NCBI GenBank assembly: GCA_021796515.1
Contig: JAKACC010000005.1
Coordinates: forward strand, 1 to 50,559
Length of the DNA: 50,559 nucleotides
Direction of reading: 5' to 3'
DNA from: an archaeon
GTDB lineage: Archaea; Thermoproteota; Nitrososphaeria; Nitrososphaerales; Gagatemarchaeaceae
Part shown: positions 27,104-35,781 of the stretch, piece after piece
How positions within the stretch are numbered: position 1 is the first letter of the stretch
Layout of the letters: every line of letters starts with the position of its first letter
Notes under the pieces: generated by a model
Databases searched by the model: none
The model's input: the letters and a program-made list of their open reading frames with translations, nothing else
Told to the model about the DNA's origin: nothing
Program-made: the position numbers and the translations under genes

Positions 27104-29044
27104 TCATCCCAGTGAAGGGGGGAGTGCCCTCTTATGGGCGGACTTGCGGTGCAGCTCCAGGGCCTTCCTGACCGCGCTCCTTGGGAGCCCTGCGTCGGCT
27201 GCCGCCTCGTCAACGCCCGTCTTCAGGTCGAAGAGGGAGTGGAGGGCGACGTCCAGCCTGTCGTATTCGGCCGGGAGCTCGTCGCTGGCCCTCTGGCCCG
27301 GCCAGAGCTGAGGGGAAGCCGGCTTGTCGACGACGCGCCTAGGCAGGCCTAGGTGGGCACCGAGCTGGCGGGTCTGAGTCTTGTAGAGGTGGACTATAGG
27401 GAGGAAGTCGACCCCGCCGTCCCCGAACTTGGTATTGCCGCAGAACACGTAGCTACCATTTCGCTCAACGAGCACGTTCTCAAACGGAGGGACTGACGGA
27501 CACCATACTTTGCCCTCGTAGTGAACCTTCTTCGCATTGGAATTCCGAATCGTGCGGCCCCTCTTCACCTTGCGGGCATAGATAATTTCGTACGATTTCG
27601 AGGACCTGGTGATTTTGCCACTCTTCAGTCTTGATATCCTCGTGGTTCTAGTTCGGACTTTTGGCATCCTTCCGATTTTCACGCACAACTGAACAAAATC
27701 GTCCTTCAAGCGGGATGAGCTTGTGTGATAGACCTCCCCCTTCCCCTCGCTGCCATCGCTAGCCCTTAGGCCGTGAAGCAGGAAGGTCAGATAGTTTGAG
27801 GGGTACTCGAGTATCCATGGGGGGATGTGCTTCTGACGAGCGCCGAATCCGCACTGACTGAACAGGTCAAACAACCCTTTAGATGGGACTCTCACCAAAT
27901 CTCTCGTCAAGGAGTAGCTGATTTCGTACCTCTCGAGGATTCGGATGAGTCGTTGGCGGGCATCCGCTTTGGTATAATTCGGGAGCGCGAAGTCGGTCTC
28001 ATACGTATCATATGCCTTCATCCTGGGCCTGGAGACCTGTGGTGAAAGAGCGAGGACTCTTCCTCTGGCGTCTCGGACCCGCGCGTGATGTTCGCCTCTT
28101 GTGAAGTCGGAATCCACGGGGACTACCGTCGTTCCCCTTGCAGCACAACCATCCCCGATGAACAACCCGAAGACAAAGAGCAGATCCTCCATACGAACTG
28201 AAATCGTTCGAACAACATGTCTTTGGCTGAAAGTAACCTGGAACTCCGTGGGAAGGTCTCCCACTCCGTCCCATCCTGCAGGTGTCGGAACGACTGTATA
28301 CTTGCGCCGTAGACATTCCTGCGCCGGTCGAAAGACCGGCTTTACATCTTGATAGTCTCCGGTGGATGATGGAATAACAAGCATCCGATGGTTCGGGGTA
28401 ACCATGATGTCTGCATTTCTAGACCTGAAGTTAATCATCTCTCCATTATAATCGAAGACGAAAACGTCATCGACCTTCGATTCCTTGACTTTCTTGGTAG
28501 TGGGGTCGAATGAAAACACGACGTCGTCTGCCTTGAGTCCACCGATTCCCTTCGGACCTTGCTTGGTTACGACGCGCGTCTTCTCGTCGTAACAGAAATA
28601 GCCCAGTAGGTTCTCACTCCGGTCGTCAGTCCCTGCAACCAAGTAATTCATCTTGTTCGCGTAGAAATAGAGGATACTCATTCGTATCCGTGCCTGGAGA
28701 TTGGCGTACGGCATCCGGGCTTTTCCGTCTCCCAGAGCAGACAAAAGCGATTCGAGGATAGGGGATATTCTAACAATCGCCGACCTTATCCCCCAAGACT
28801 CCACCAGCGATTGAGCGTCATCCATATCCCCCTTGGGCGTGTGGTCTGACGGCAAAAGCAGGCCAAAGACCTTGCTCTTCCCCAGTGCCCTGACGCACAG
28901 CGCTCCGACGACCGCGCTATCTATGCCACCGCTCAGCCCGACCACCGCCCCCTCGGCCCCCGCCCCGGCGACTGTCCTCCTGATGAACGCAGAGATGCGC
29001 TCCGCCTCCAGAGGGGCGTCCAGGTCTAATCCGATAGGCGCCAC
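27104..29044 (-). CDS. nadE: NAD+ synthetase precursor containing an intein
   Basis: VVGLSGGIDSAVVGALCVRALG; YLVAGTDDRSENLLGYF | intein | TKFGDGGVDFLPIVHLYKTQTRQLGAHLGLP. Confidence 0.95.
   Translation of the reverse strand: MAPIGLDLDAPLEAERISAFIRRTVAGAGAEGAVVGLSGGIDSAVVGALCVRALGKSKVFGLLLPSDHTPKGDMDDAQSLVESWGIRSAIVRISPILESLLSALGDGKARMPYANLQARIRMSILYFYANKMNYLVAGTDDRSENLLGYFCYDEKTRVVTKQGPKGIGGLKADDVVFSFDPTTKKVKESKVDDVFVFDYNGEMINFRSRNADIMVTPNHRMLVIPSSTGDYQDVKPVFRPAQECLRRKYTVVPTPAGWDGVGDLPTEFQVTFSQRHVVRTISVRMEDLLFVFGLFIGDGCAARGTTVVPVDSDFTRGEHHARVRDARGRVLALSPQVSRPRMKAYDTYETDFALPNYTKADARQRLIRILERYEISYSLTRDLVRVPSKGLFDLFSQCGFGARQKHIPPWILEYPSNYLTFLLHGLRASDGSEGKGEVYHTSSSRLKDDFVQLCVKIGRMPKVRTRTTRISRLKSGKITRSSKSYEIIYARKVKRGRTIRNSNAKKVHYEGKVWCPSVPPFENVLVERNGSYVFCGNTKFGDGGVDFLPIVHLYKTQTRQLGAHLGLPRRVVDKPASPQLWPGQRASDELPAEYDRLDVALHSLFDLKTGVDEAAADAGLPRSAVRKALELHRKSAHKRALPPSLG
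27434..28594 (-). mobile_element. Intein (387 aa) in NadE with LAGLIDADG-like endonuclease segment
   Basis: Starts Cys CYDEKTRVVTKQGPKGIGGLKADD, block B-like ADIMVTPNHRMLV, FVFGLFIGDGC, ends NGSYVFCGN followed by Thr; 1161 nt in frame. Confidence 0.92.
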
Positions 29045-29098
29045 CCCCTCCTCGCCGCAGTCCAGCGTCTTAACTGCTTTCAGAACGTGAGGCCAGGG

Positions 29099-29464
29099 TC
29101 AGACGAGGCGTACCCTGCCGCCGCCGAGGGTTATCGCTCCGACGTGGGCTGCCTTCAGGGACCTAAGGAGCTCAGAGTCTACGGTGGCTACGACGGACCC
29201 CGATGTCTTGGCGGCCGAGACTATCTCATCGTCCACTCTGGCGCCCCCGCACCGCTCCGAAGAGAACTTTGAAGAGAGTTCGAGGGCTACCCTGGCGGTC
29301 CGGGCCCTGCTGCCGCCCTCTGACGCCAGGCTCTCCAGCTCCGACTTCACGCACGCCAGGAGGATGGGACGGAACTCTCCGACGATTTCGACCGTGTCTT
29401 CGAACCAGGTGGTCGGTCTCTCGACCACGGCCATCAGGAAGCTGCTGTCGAAGATGACCTGCAA
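29099..29464 (-). CDS. PIN-domain protein
   Basis: MQVIFDSSFLMAV...SELESLA...RVDDEIVSAAKTSGSVVATVDSELLRSLK pattern of PIN acidic residues. Confidence 0.82.
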   Translation of the reverse strand: MQVIFDSSFLMAVVERPTTWFEDTVEIVGEFRPILLACVKSELESLASEGGSRARTARVALELSSKFSSERCGGARVDDEIVSAAKTSGSVVATVDSELLRSLKAAHVGAITLGGGRVRLV

Positions 29465-29467
29465 ACC

Positions 29468-32400
29468 CTATTTCAGGACGCCCGAGCCGATGAGGCGCCA
29501 CCTTTCGGCGATTCTCCTGCTTATCGCAGCCCGCATCCCCATCTCTGTCGACACGGGCTTCTTGAGGTCCAGCTCCACGACGTCCCCCCTCACGGAGGTG
29601 GCCACAGCCAGCGACGACGCCGTCCCGAGGTTTAGCCTGACGGTCTCTCCAAGCTTGACCTTCTCCACCTTTACGAGGTCTGCCGACCCGACTGCCGTCT
29701 CGAGGAGCGTCACGTCCAGCGTGACGTGCTCGAGGGTGTCTGGAAGGGTCCCCACCCTGCCTATCACGCTCCCGACCATCTGGTCCCCTTTCACGAAGGT
29801 CGGGTCGAGGTGGGTGCCCACGGCGACCAGCCCGCCGGGGCCGACCCTCTCTGTCTGGCCGGCGCCTGTCTCAAGGCTCGACACTCTTGTGATCACAGGG
29901 ATGAACTTCCCGCTCCTCTCTTCGACCATGCCGGGCCGCAGTTCGATCTCGTCTCCGACCTTTAGCTCGCCCCTGGTGAGGCTCCCCCCCAGCACCCCAC
30001 CGACCAGGCCTCCGATCTCATTCCCTGGCCTGTTGACGTCGAAGCTTCTCACGACATACATCAGGGGGCTGGCTCCTGCATCCCTTTTGGGGGTCGGAAT
30101 CACATCCTCGATGGCCTGAATCAGAGCGTCTATGTTGAGCTGTTGCTGCGCCGAAATGGGGATGATTGGAGCGCTTCCGGCGACCGTGCCCGAGACGAAC
30201 TTCTGTATCTGTTCGTGGTTCCGCTCGGCTTCCTGGTCGGTGACCAGGTCGATTTTGTTTTGGGCGATGACTATATTCTTCATCCCCAGCATCTGGAGCG
30301 CCTGAAGGTGCTCCCGGGTCTGAGGCTTCGGGACGGGCTCGTTGGCCGCGATTACCAGCAGAGCCCCGTCCATCAGGAAGGCGCCCGCGAGCATGTTCGT
30401 CATCAGGCTCTCGTGGCCTGGGCAGTCGACGAAGCTCACGGCTCTGAGGAAGCCCGTCTTCTTGCCGCATACGGGGCACTTCGCGCTGGTCGAGTACGAG
30501 GCTACCCCATGATCCTCCGCGCATCTGTAGAATGCGGCGTCGGCGTAGCCAACCTTGATCGTGATGCCCCGCTTCAGCTCTTCACTGTGGGCGCTCGCCC
30601 AGATGCCGGTGATCGCTTGGGTCAAGCTAGTGTTATGCGCTATCAGGGCTCCAGTGCCTGCGACGAAGTTCGAATGCTCGGGCACAGTGAGGTCGTAGAT
30701 CTTCCCCTCGTACGGCTCGACTTCGACAGCACGCACGCTGTCGAACTCGAGGGGGGTGGTGGCCAGGGCCGCCAACTGGTCCAAAGCGGGCCCGAGTTCT
30801 CTGAGGCGCTCCAAGGTCCTCTTCGATACGAAGTCGACGACAGTCGCGCGTTCTTCAGCGGTAGGGCGGTCGAGGATTCTGGTGAGCTTTTTCCGGCTCA
30901 TGCCCATTTCACGGGCTATTTGTTCAAGCGGGATGGCCGCCGTGGAGAGGTGCTCGCTCATCTGCTTCCAATCCTTGGAAAGCCTTGAGAGGGAATCGTC
31001 TATCAAGCCGAGGTGGTCCTGAATGGACTGGACGAGGGTGAGCAGCTTCGGCCTGGAAATCCGGCCCGTTCTGGCGGAGGACTCGTATGCCTTGTACCAT
31101 GCGGAGGCCTTAATCCCAGGCCTAGTCCCTGGCGACCGGAAACCTTCCCTCGTCAGGCCAGATCCCCGGAGGACTGACCGCAGTAATCGCGCGTCGACGG
31201 GCATGCTCAAGTCGCTCTCTTTACTGGGAATCGAGATTCTGCCGAGGTACTCGATGAGGGCTTTTTGCTTTCTGGGGGCTTCGAATCCGATGTTCGTCGC
31301 GAAGAGCTGAAGGTTCCTCCGCCCTGAAATGCTGAGCCTGTGGTAGGTCTTCCTTCCTCCCTTCACCTTCCGTGATACGGTCCCGAATCGACCGATGATT
31401 CCAAAGGAGCCGAGCAGGTACGAAATCACGACGATGTTCTTTGGATTGGCCTGAGAAACTGAAACCTGTCCTGCCTTCGTGTTGAATTCGCCGTCGAGCG
31501 TCAGGAACCAGCGGAGAAAGATGGCCCTCTGCTTGGTCGTGAGTCGGCACACCCAAGTTTGTATGGCCGATTCGAGCTTGTTCCCGGGGACGAATCCGAA
31601 CTTGAACCTGAGGTAGTCCACAAGCGGCGTGTTGTTTATTCTGTAAATCCCTCCCCCGTAGGAGTGAACCTCTGCGCCGAGTTTGTCTCTGGTGATCCTT
31701 AGGAATGAATTGAGCATGTCTATCTCCACGGTTTGGGTTACCTCCACGAAACCCTTCCCACTCGACCCTTCGGACCAGACAAAGGCCAGCCACCTCACCA
31801 GGTCGTCGTCCATGTCGAACTCCTTCAACCTGCGGATGTGGCGTGCGCTTCCCCGCCTTTGGACGGCAAGGTACTCACCGGGCGAGAGGCGAGCCACCGA
31901 GGTCTCTGAGAACCATTTTAGAAGCCTCTCCTTCGGGCGACCTTGGATGGGGCGCGAGCCGTCAAGAATCCTCTTCCACGTCTTGTAGTCAATCCCTGCC
32001 TCACGGCACAGCCTGTCGTTCGAAGCTCCAGCCAGTATGCGCAGCTGATCGATTTCTCGGGGCTTGAGAGCGGCGAAAACCCTGAATCCCTCTGTGATGG
32101 TTTCAATCCTCTGGTAATCCTGCCACCTCACTATCTCGTAGGCTGCCTGTAGCCTGCTGAACGGATCCGGGAACTGATACCCCTCTGTGAGCGGAATCTG
32201 GGACAGGAAGGCGACGTGGTCTCCCGGCCGCAACTCGCTTGACTTCACCCATACCACTTTCCCGCCTCGGTTGATCAGAAGGGGGTGTTCGGGGGTGACG
32301 GCGATAGTCCGTCCTGTTCCAGTCCTGACCTTGTAGATGGGGCCCCTGTAGTCCTGCATATAGAAGAGGGAGCTTGCTTTCTTTGCCTCGAATTTCGTAT

Positions 32401-32653
32401 CGATGCTCACAACGTCGTTCCGTCCGAACTCGTAGACCTCTCCCCCGTCGAATTTGGTCAGAAGCCTCCCGTCTTGAGCAACGAGCTCTTGGACTTCTCC
32501 GCCGGTAAGGGGGAGGCCGTTGACCAGCACATATTGATCCCACCTTAGACACTTGCCGTGGTCCACGTGCCCTGCCGTCCCAATGTTGACCTCTGGCTGC
32601 CTGGGGAGGAGGGGGCCTTCGGGGGTTCCCTCTACAAGCTTCTGCCCTGACAA
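29468..32653 (-). CDS. eif2g: Translation initiation factor aIF2 subunit gamma precursor containing an intein
   Basis: VNIGTAGHVDHGK | intein | TSLTQAITGIWASAHSEELKRGITIKVGYADA; VDCPGHESLMTNMLAGAFLMDGALLVIAANEP; QNKIDLV. Confidence 0.96.
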   Translation of the reverse strand: MSGQKLVEGTPEGPLLPRQPEVNIGTAGHVDHGKCLRWDQYVLVNGLPLTGGEVQELVAQDGRLLTKFDGGEVYEFGRNDVVSIDTKFEAKKASSLFYMQDYRGPIYKVRTGTGRTIAVTPEHPLLINRGGKVVWVKSSELRPGDHVAFLSQIPLTEGYQFPDPFSRLQAAYEIVRWQDYQRIETITEGFRVFAALKPREIDQLRILAGASNDRLCREAGIDYKTWKRILDGSRPIQGRPKERLLKWFSETSVARLSPGEYLAVQRRGSARHIRRLKEFDMDDDLVRWLAFVWSEGSSGKGFVEVTQTVEIDMLNSFLRITRDKLGAEVHSYGGGIYRINNTPLVDYLRFKFGFVPGNKLESAIQTWVCRLTTKQRAIFLRWFLTLDGEFNTKAGQVSVSQANPKNIVVISYLLGSFGIIGRFGTVSRKVKGGRKTYHRLSISGRRNLQLFATNIGFEAPRKQKALIEYLGRISIPSKESDLSMPVDARLLRSVLRGSGLTREGFRSPGTRPGIKASAWYKAYESSARTGRISRPKLLTLVQSIQDHLGLIDDSLSRLSKDWKQMSEHLSTAAIPLEQIAREMGMSRKKLTRILDRPTAEERATVVDFVSKRTLERLRELGPALDQLAALATTPLEFDSVRAVEVEPYEGKIYDLTVPEHSNFVAGTGALIAHNTSLTQAITGIWASAHSEELKRGITIKVGYADAAFYRCAEDHGVASYSTSAKCPVCGKKTGFLRAVSFVDCPGHESLMTNMLAGAFLMDGALLVIAANEPVPKPQTREHLQALQMLGMKNIVIAQNKIDLVTDQEAERNHEQIQKFVSGTVAGSAPIIPISAQQQLNIDALIQAIEDVIPTPKRDAGASPLMYVVRSFDVNRPGNEIGGLVGGVLGGSLTRGELKVGDEIELRPGMVEERSGKFIPVITRVSSLETGAGQTERVGPGGLVAVGTHLDPTFVKGDQMVGSVIGRVGTLPDTLEHVTLDVTLLETAVGSADLVKVEKVKLGETVRLNLGTASSLAVATSVRGDVVELDLKKPVSTEMGMRAAISRRIAERWRLIGSGVLK
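30632..32551 (-). mobile_element. Intein (640 aa) inserted in the P-loop of aIF2gamma
   Basis: Starts CLRWDQYVLVNGLPLTGGEV, TPEHPLLINRGGKV block B-like, LVRWLAFVWSEGSSGKG and FLRWFLTLDGEFN (LAGLIDADG-like), ends YDLTVPEHSNFVAGTGALIAHN followed by Thr; 1920 nt in frame. Confidence 0.94.
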
Positions 32654-32724
32654 TAGGGTGCACGTTCAGACGGGCCTTTTAAAGTTCGGCGGAGGAGTCC
32701 GCCCGACCTGGCGGGGCCCGCTCC

Positions 32725-33567
32725 TCAGCGCGCCTTGACGAGAGTCCCAGGATTCCCGCCTCTGAGGGCGGCGGAGAGCGCGCCTTTCTTCAGCCCGTTC
32801 ACGACCGAGACGTCTATCTGATGACGGCCAGCCGCTTGGAGCCTGAACACTTCTTGGTCGACGCAGGAGCTCGGCTTCGTGCTCATGTCGCCTGCCATGG
32901 CCCTCTTGACGAGCTTGGCAGATGGGTGAGTTCTCGGGTCTTCATCGTATATCCCGTCGACATCCCTGACGAAAACCACTCTCTTCATCCCGCAGGTCTC
33001 GGCGAAGAGGAAGACCCCTGCGTCGGCTCCCGTAGGAGGCTCGGACGCTTCCGCCCTGATGTGCTCCCAGATGTCGTATGGGGGGACCCCGTTGAAGACC
33101 ACCGCCCTGGATATCTCGAGCATCGCCGGGAGCATGTGGACCATCTCCGCATGAGTGAGCTCAGCTATGCCGTAGGGGGATAGGAGGGCTCCGATTATGT
33201 GGGCGTTCAGCTCAGTGTCGAGCCTCCTCAGCTCGGCTCTCAAGCCGAGGGGGAGACCCAGATCGCTCGCCACGGCAAGGACGTGCTTCGCCCTCTTGCC
33301 GGACCCGGCAGCCACGATGACTTTGTGCTGCTTCAGGTTCCTGCGGATCTCAGCCAGAATAGGGAGAATGGCGTCTCTCCCAGAGTCGACTAGCCTTCCC
33401 CCTATCTGGATTGCGGTCACGCTCGGCATCAGGGGGTAGACCGCCGTCTCGGAGCTCCTCTTCGTCTTCTCGCTCAGGAGCGAGTCTTTCATGAAGCCCG
33501 ACTGCACGTGGCGGCTCTCGCCGCTCAGCAGGTAGTCCTCGTCCCTATGCTTCGATGACTGTGCCAA
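32725..33567 (-). CDS. Molybdenum storage protein-like subunit, alpha-like (amino acid kinase fold)
   Basis: TAIQIGGRLVDSGRDAILPILAEIR...GSGKRAKHVLAVASDLGLPLG...FVRDVDGIYDEDPRTHP...VSVVNGLKKGALSAALRGGNPGTLVKAR; paralogue of adjacent gene. Confidence 0.8.
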   Translation of the reverse strand: MAQSSKHRDEDYLLSGESRHVQSGFMKDSLLSEKTKRSSETAVYPLMPSVTAIQIGGRLVDSGRDAILPILAEIRRNLKQHKVIVAAGSGKRAKHVLAVASDLGLPLGLRAELRRLDTELNAHIIGALLSPYGIAELTHAEMVHMLPAMLEISRAVVFNGVPPYDIWEHIRAEASEPPTGADAGVFLFAETCGMKRVVFVRDVDGIYDEDPRTHPSAKLVKRAMAGDMSTKPSSCVDQEVFRLQAAGRHQIDVSVVNGLKKGALSAALRGGNPGTLVKAR

Positions 33568-34318
33568 CTTGCTCCCCTCTCAGCGCCCTGGTGATGTTCC
33601 CGGGCTTCAGGCCGTTCACTATCTGTATCTTCCTCACGTGCTTCCCGAGTGCCATGAACTCGAGGACCGGTTGCTCGACGACCAGATCCGGGAGCTTCAT
33701 GCCTATGACCTCCTTCGGCGATGCCTTCGGTATGAACTCTGCGTCGGGGTTCTTTTTCGGGTCGTCCGTGTATAGGCCGTCTTCGTCCTTCACGTACAGC
33801 ATCCCGGCGGCCCCGAACGTCTCGGCCACCAGGTAGCACCCGGTGTCCGTCCTGTGCGGCGGGATGAGCCCTACGTTAGGGTACCTCTCCCAGAATGCAT
33901 AGGGAGGCATCCCGGGAAAGACCACCGCCCTCCTCTCCTCTAGGTCGAAGGCGAGCTTGGAGCTGAGCTCCCCAGGGTTAAGGACAGGTATCCCGTACTT
34001 CGAAAGTAGCCATCCGACCATACGCGCATTCTGGGAGGCGACACCAGCGCCGAGGGCCGAGAGGACGCCGGTGGGGAGACCGAACTCTATGGCGAGGCTG
34101 TAGATGTGCCTCGCCCGGGTCCCGGCTCCGGTCCCGATTATGACCTTCTTGTCTGCGAGGAAGTTCCTCGTCAGCTCGTCCACCACCGGGACGAGGGCTG
34201 CCTTCCCTCTGTCTATGATGCTCTGGCCGCCGACCTTCACCACCCACGAGTCAGGGAGGAGCCTGAACCCTTTTTCGGATGGTCCCAAGGACTCCGCGAG
34301 GCCCGAGGAGCTTCTCAT
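33545..34318 (-). CDS. Molybdenum storage protein-like subunit, beta-like (amino acid kinase fold)
   Basis: WVVKVGGQSIIDRGKAALVPVVDEL...IGTGAGTRARHIYSLAIEFGLPTGVLSALGAGVASQNARM...MPPYAFWER...IPPHRTDTGCYLVAETFGAAGMLYVKDEDGLYTDDP...IQIVNGLKPGNITRALRGEQVGTVI; very close to recalled Azotobacter MoSto beta motifs. Confidence 0.87.
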   Translation of the reverse strand: MRSSSGLAESLGPSEKGFRLLPDSWVVKVGGQSIIDRGKAALVPVVDELTRNFLADKKVIIGTGAGTRARHIYSLAIEFGLPTGVLSALGAGVASQNARMVGWLLSKYGIPVLNPGELSSKLAFDLEERRAVVFPGMPPYAFWERYPNVGLIPPHRTDTGCYLVAETFGAAGMLYVKDEDGLYTDDPKKNPDAEFIPKASPKEVIGMKLPDLVVEQPVLEFMALGKHVRKIQIVNGLKPGNITRALRGEQVGTVIEA

Positions 34319-34367
34319 CGGAGCCGCGCGTGTCTGGCTTCGTATTTAAGCAGTCAGAGATTCCGAA

Positions 34368-34973
34368 TCAGAAGAGCCTGCTCGACCTGCCGTCCACCAT
34401 CTCGTAATGGTGGTCTGCCAGACTCGCATCCGATTGCTGCTGGGTCGTGAAAACCAGGTCGATCCCCCCGACGGCGCAGAGCTCTTTGTAAGCGGACATG
34501 AAGTCGTTCCTGTGGTCGATGTTAGAGAACGCCTCGTCCACCAGTATCGCCTTCGGCTTCGACAGGAGTGCGGTGGCGAGGGAGACCCTCTCCCTCATCC
34601 CCAGGCTCAGCCTGTCGACGCGCCCGGAGAACGAGATCCCGAGTCTGTCCTTCACTTCCGCGACCGTCGCCCCGTCGAGGGGTGCCTTCTTCACTTCGGC
34701 CCCCCAGCGGAGATGCCTATCCACCTCCAGGTGCGGGATCAGGGAGTCCGGGTTGATGAGCACCACCCCCCTCCTCTCTGGAGGGAGCCGGGTTACATCA
34801 GCCCCGCCGACCTTCACGTATCCCGCCTTCGGGCTCAGGTTCCCGGCGACGACGTTCAGGAAGGTGGTCTTCCCAGACCCGTTTAACCCCGACAGGCAGA
34901 TGCACCCGCCATCATGCAGCTCCCCCGACAGGACCAGGTTCCCCCTCTGGAACGTGACTTGCACGTCGAACAA
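34368..34973 (-). CDS. ABC transporter ATPase (Mo/W type by context; TTG start)
   Basis: LSGLNGSGKTTFLNVVAG Walker A, RLSLGMRERVSLATALLSKPKAILVDEAFSNID signature and Walker B. Confidence 0.88.
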   Translation of the reverse strand: MFDVQVTFQRGNLVLSGELHDGGCICLSGLNGSGKTTFLNVVAGNLSPKAGYVKVGGADVTRLPPERRGVVLINPDSLIPHLEVDRHLRWGAEVKKAPLDGATVAEVKDRLGISFSGRVDRLSLGMRERVSLATALLSKPKAILVDEAFSNIDHRNDFMSAYKELCAVGGIDLVFTTQQQSDASLADHHYEMVDGRSSRLF

Positions 34974-35001
34974 ACGAGGCGGACTCCGCCCTCAGGGGTG
35001 C

Positions 35002-35781
35002 TTAAGTTGTCGCCCTGTGCTTGACGACCCTCAGCGCCACCATGATGGGGATGGACACTACTACCAGGGTCGCCGAAGCGGTCACCGCGGCGTTGAGGCC
35101 GTTTGAGCTGTAGAGGTTGAAGATCAGCACGGACGCCGGGCTGACTCCTCCTAGCCCCAGGGGGGCCGACAGGATGGCGTAGGCGACTATCACGATCGAC
35201 CCGAACTCGCTCATGGACCTGCTGAGGGCGATCAGGGATGCGCCGATTATCCCGTTCCCTGAGTTGGGGAGCGCGACGGATACGAAGGTCTTGAGGCGAG
35301 AGGCGCCGAGCCCCAGGGCGAAGTCCTCCGGGGCCCTGTTCATCGATTCGAAGAATGGCTGCATCGCCTTGATGTATATCGGGGCGGAGATTATGGTCAG
35401 GGCTACGACCATCCCGAGTAGCGTGTCGAAGAAATTGATCCCTATGGAGTTCAGGAACCTTCCGGTCGGGGTGAGAGGGCTGTCGAGGACGACCAGTGCT
35501 ATTCCGATGATGGGGTGGGGGATGGAGGCAGGGATGTCCGCCAGGGTCTCGGCCGCTTCGTTCTTGCTCCTTGCCAGGTGATATGAGAGAGGGGTGAAGA
35601 GAAGTATCTCAGTGACCACGGTGAGCCCTGATGCGAGCAGGGTGACCTCAATGGACCGGAGGACCCCGACGTTGAACCCTTCGGCGGAGAAGAGGGGCCC
35701 GAACCCCCAGTAGAGGAGCGCGAGGACGGGCAGGACGAGGAAGGCTAGCGGGACGTATGCGAGGGGGCGCAGCCAGTTCAG
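35002..35781 (-). CDS. Molybdate/tungstate-type ABC transporter permease (apparent CTG start in a CTGA overlap)
   Basis: Extended N-terminus LNWLRPLAYVPLAFLVLPVLALLYWGFGPLFSAEGFNVGVLRSIEVTLLASGLTVVTEILL; EAA-like loop EDFALGLGASRLKTFVSVALP; no ATG/GTG/TTG before 35619. Confidence 0.8.
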   Translation of the reverse strand: MNWLRPLAYVPLAFLVLPVLALLYWGFGPLFSAEGFNVGVLRSIEVTLLASGLTVVTEILLFTPLSYHLARSKNEAAETLADIPASIPHPIIGIALVVLDSPLTPTGRFLNSIGINFFDTLLGMVVALTIISAPIYIKAMQPFFESMNRAPEDFALGLGASRLKTFVSVALPNSGNGIIGASLIALSRSMSEFGSIVIVAYAILSAPLGLGGVSPASVLIFNLYSSNGLNAAVTASATLVVVSIPIMVALRVVKHRATT

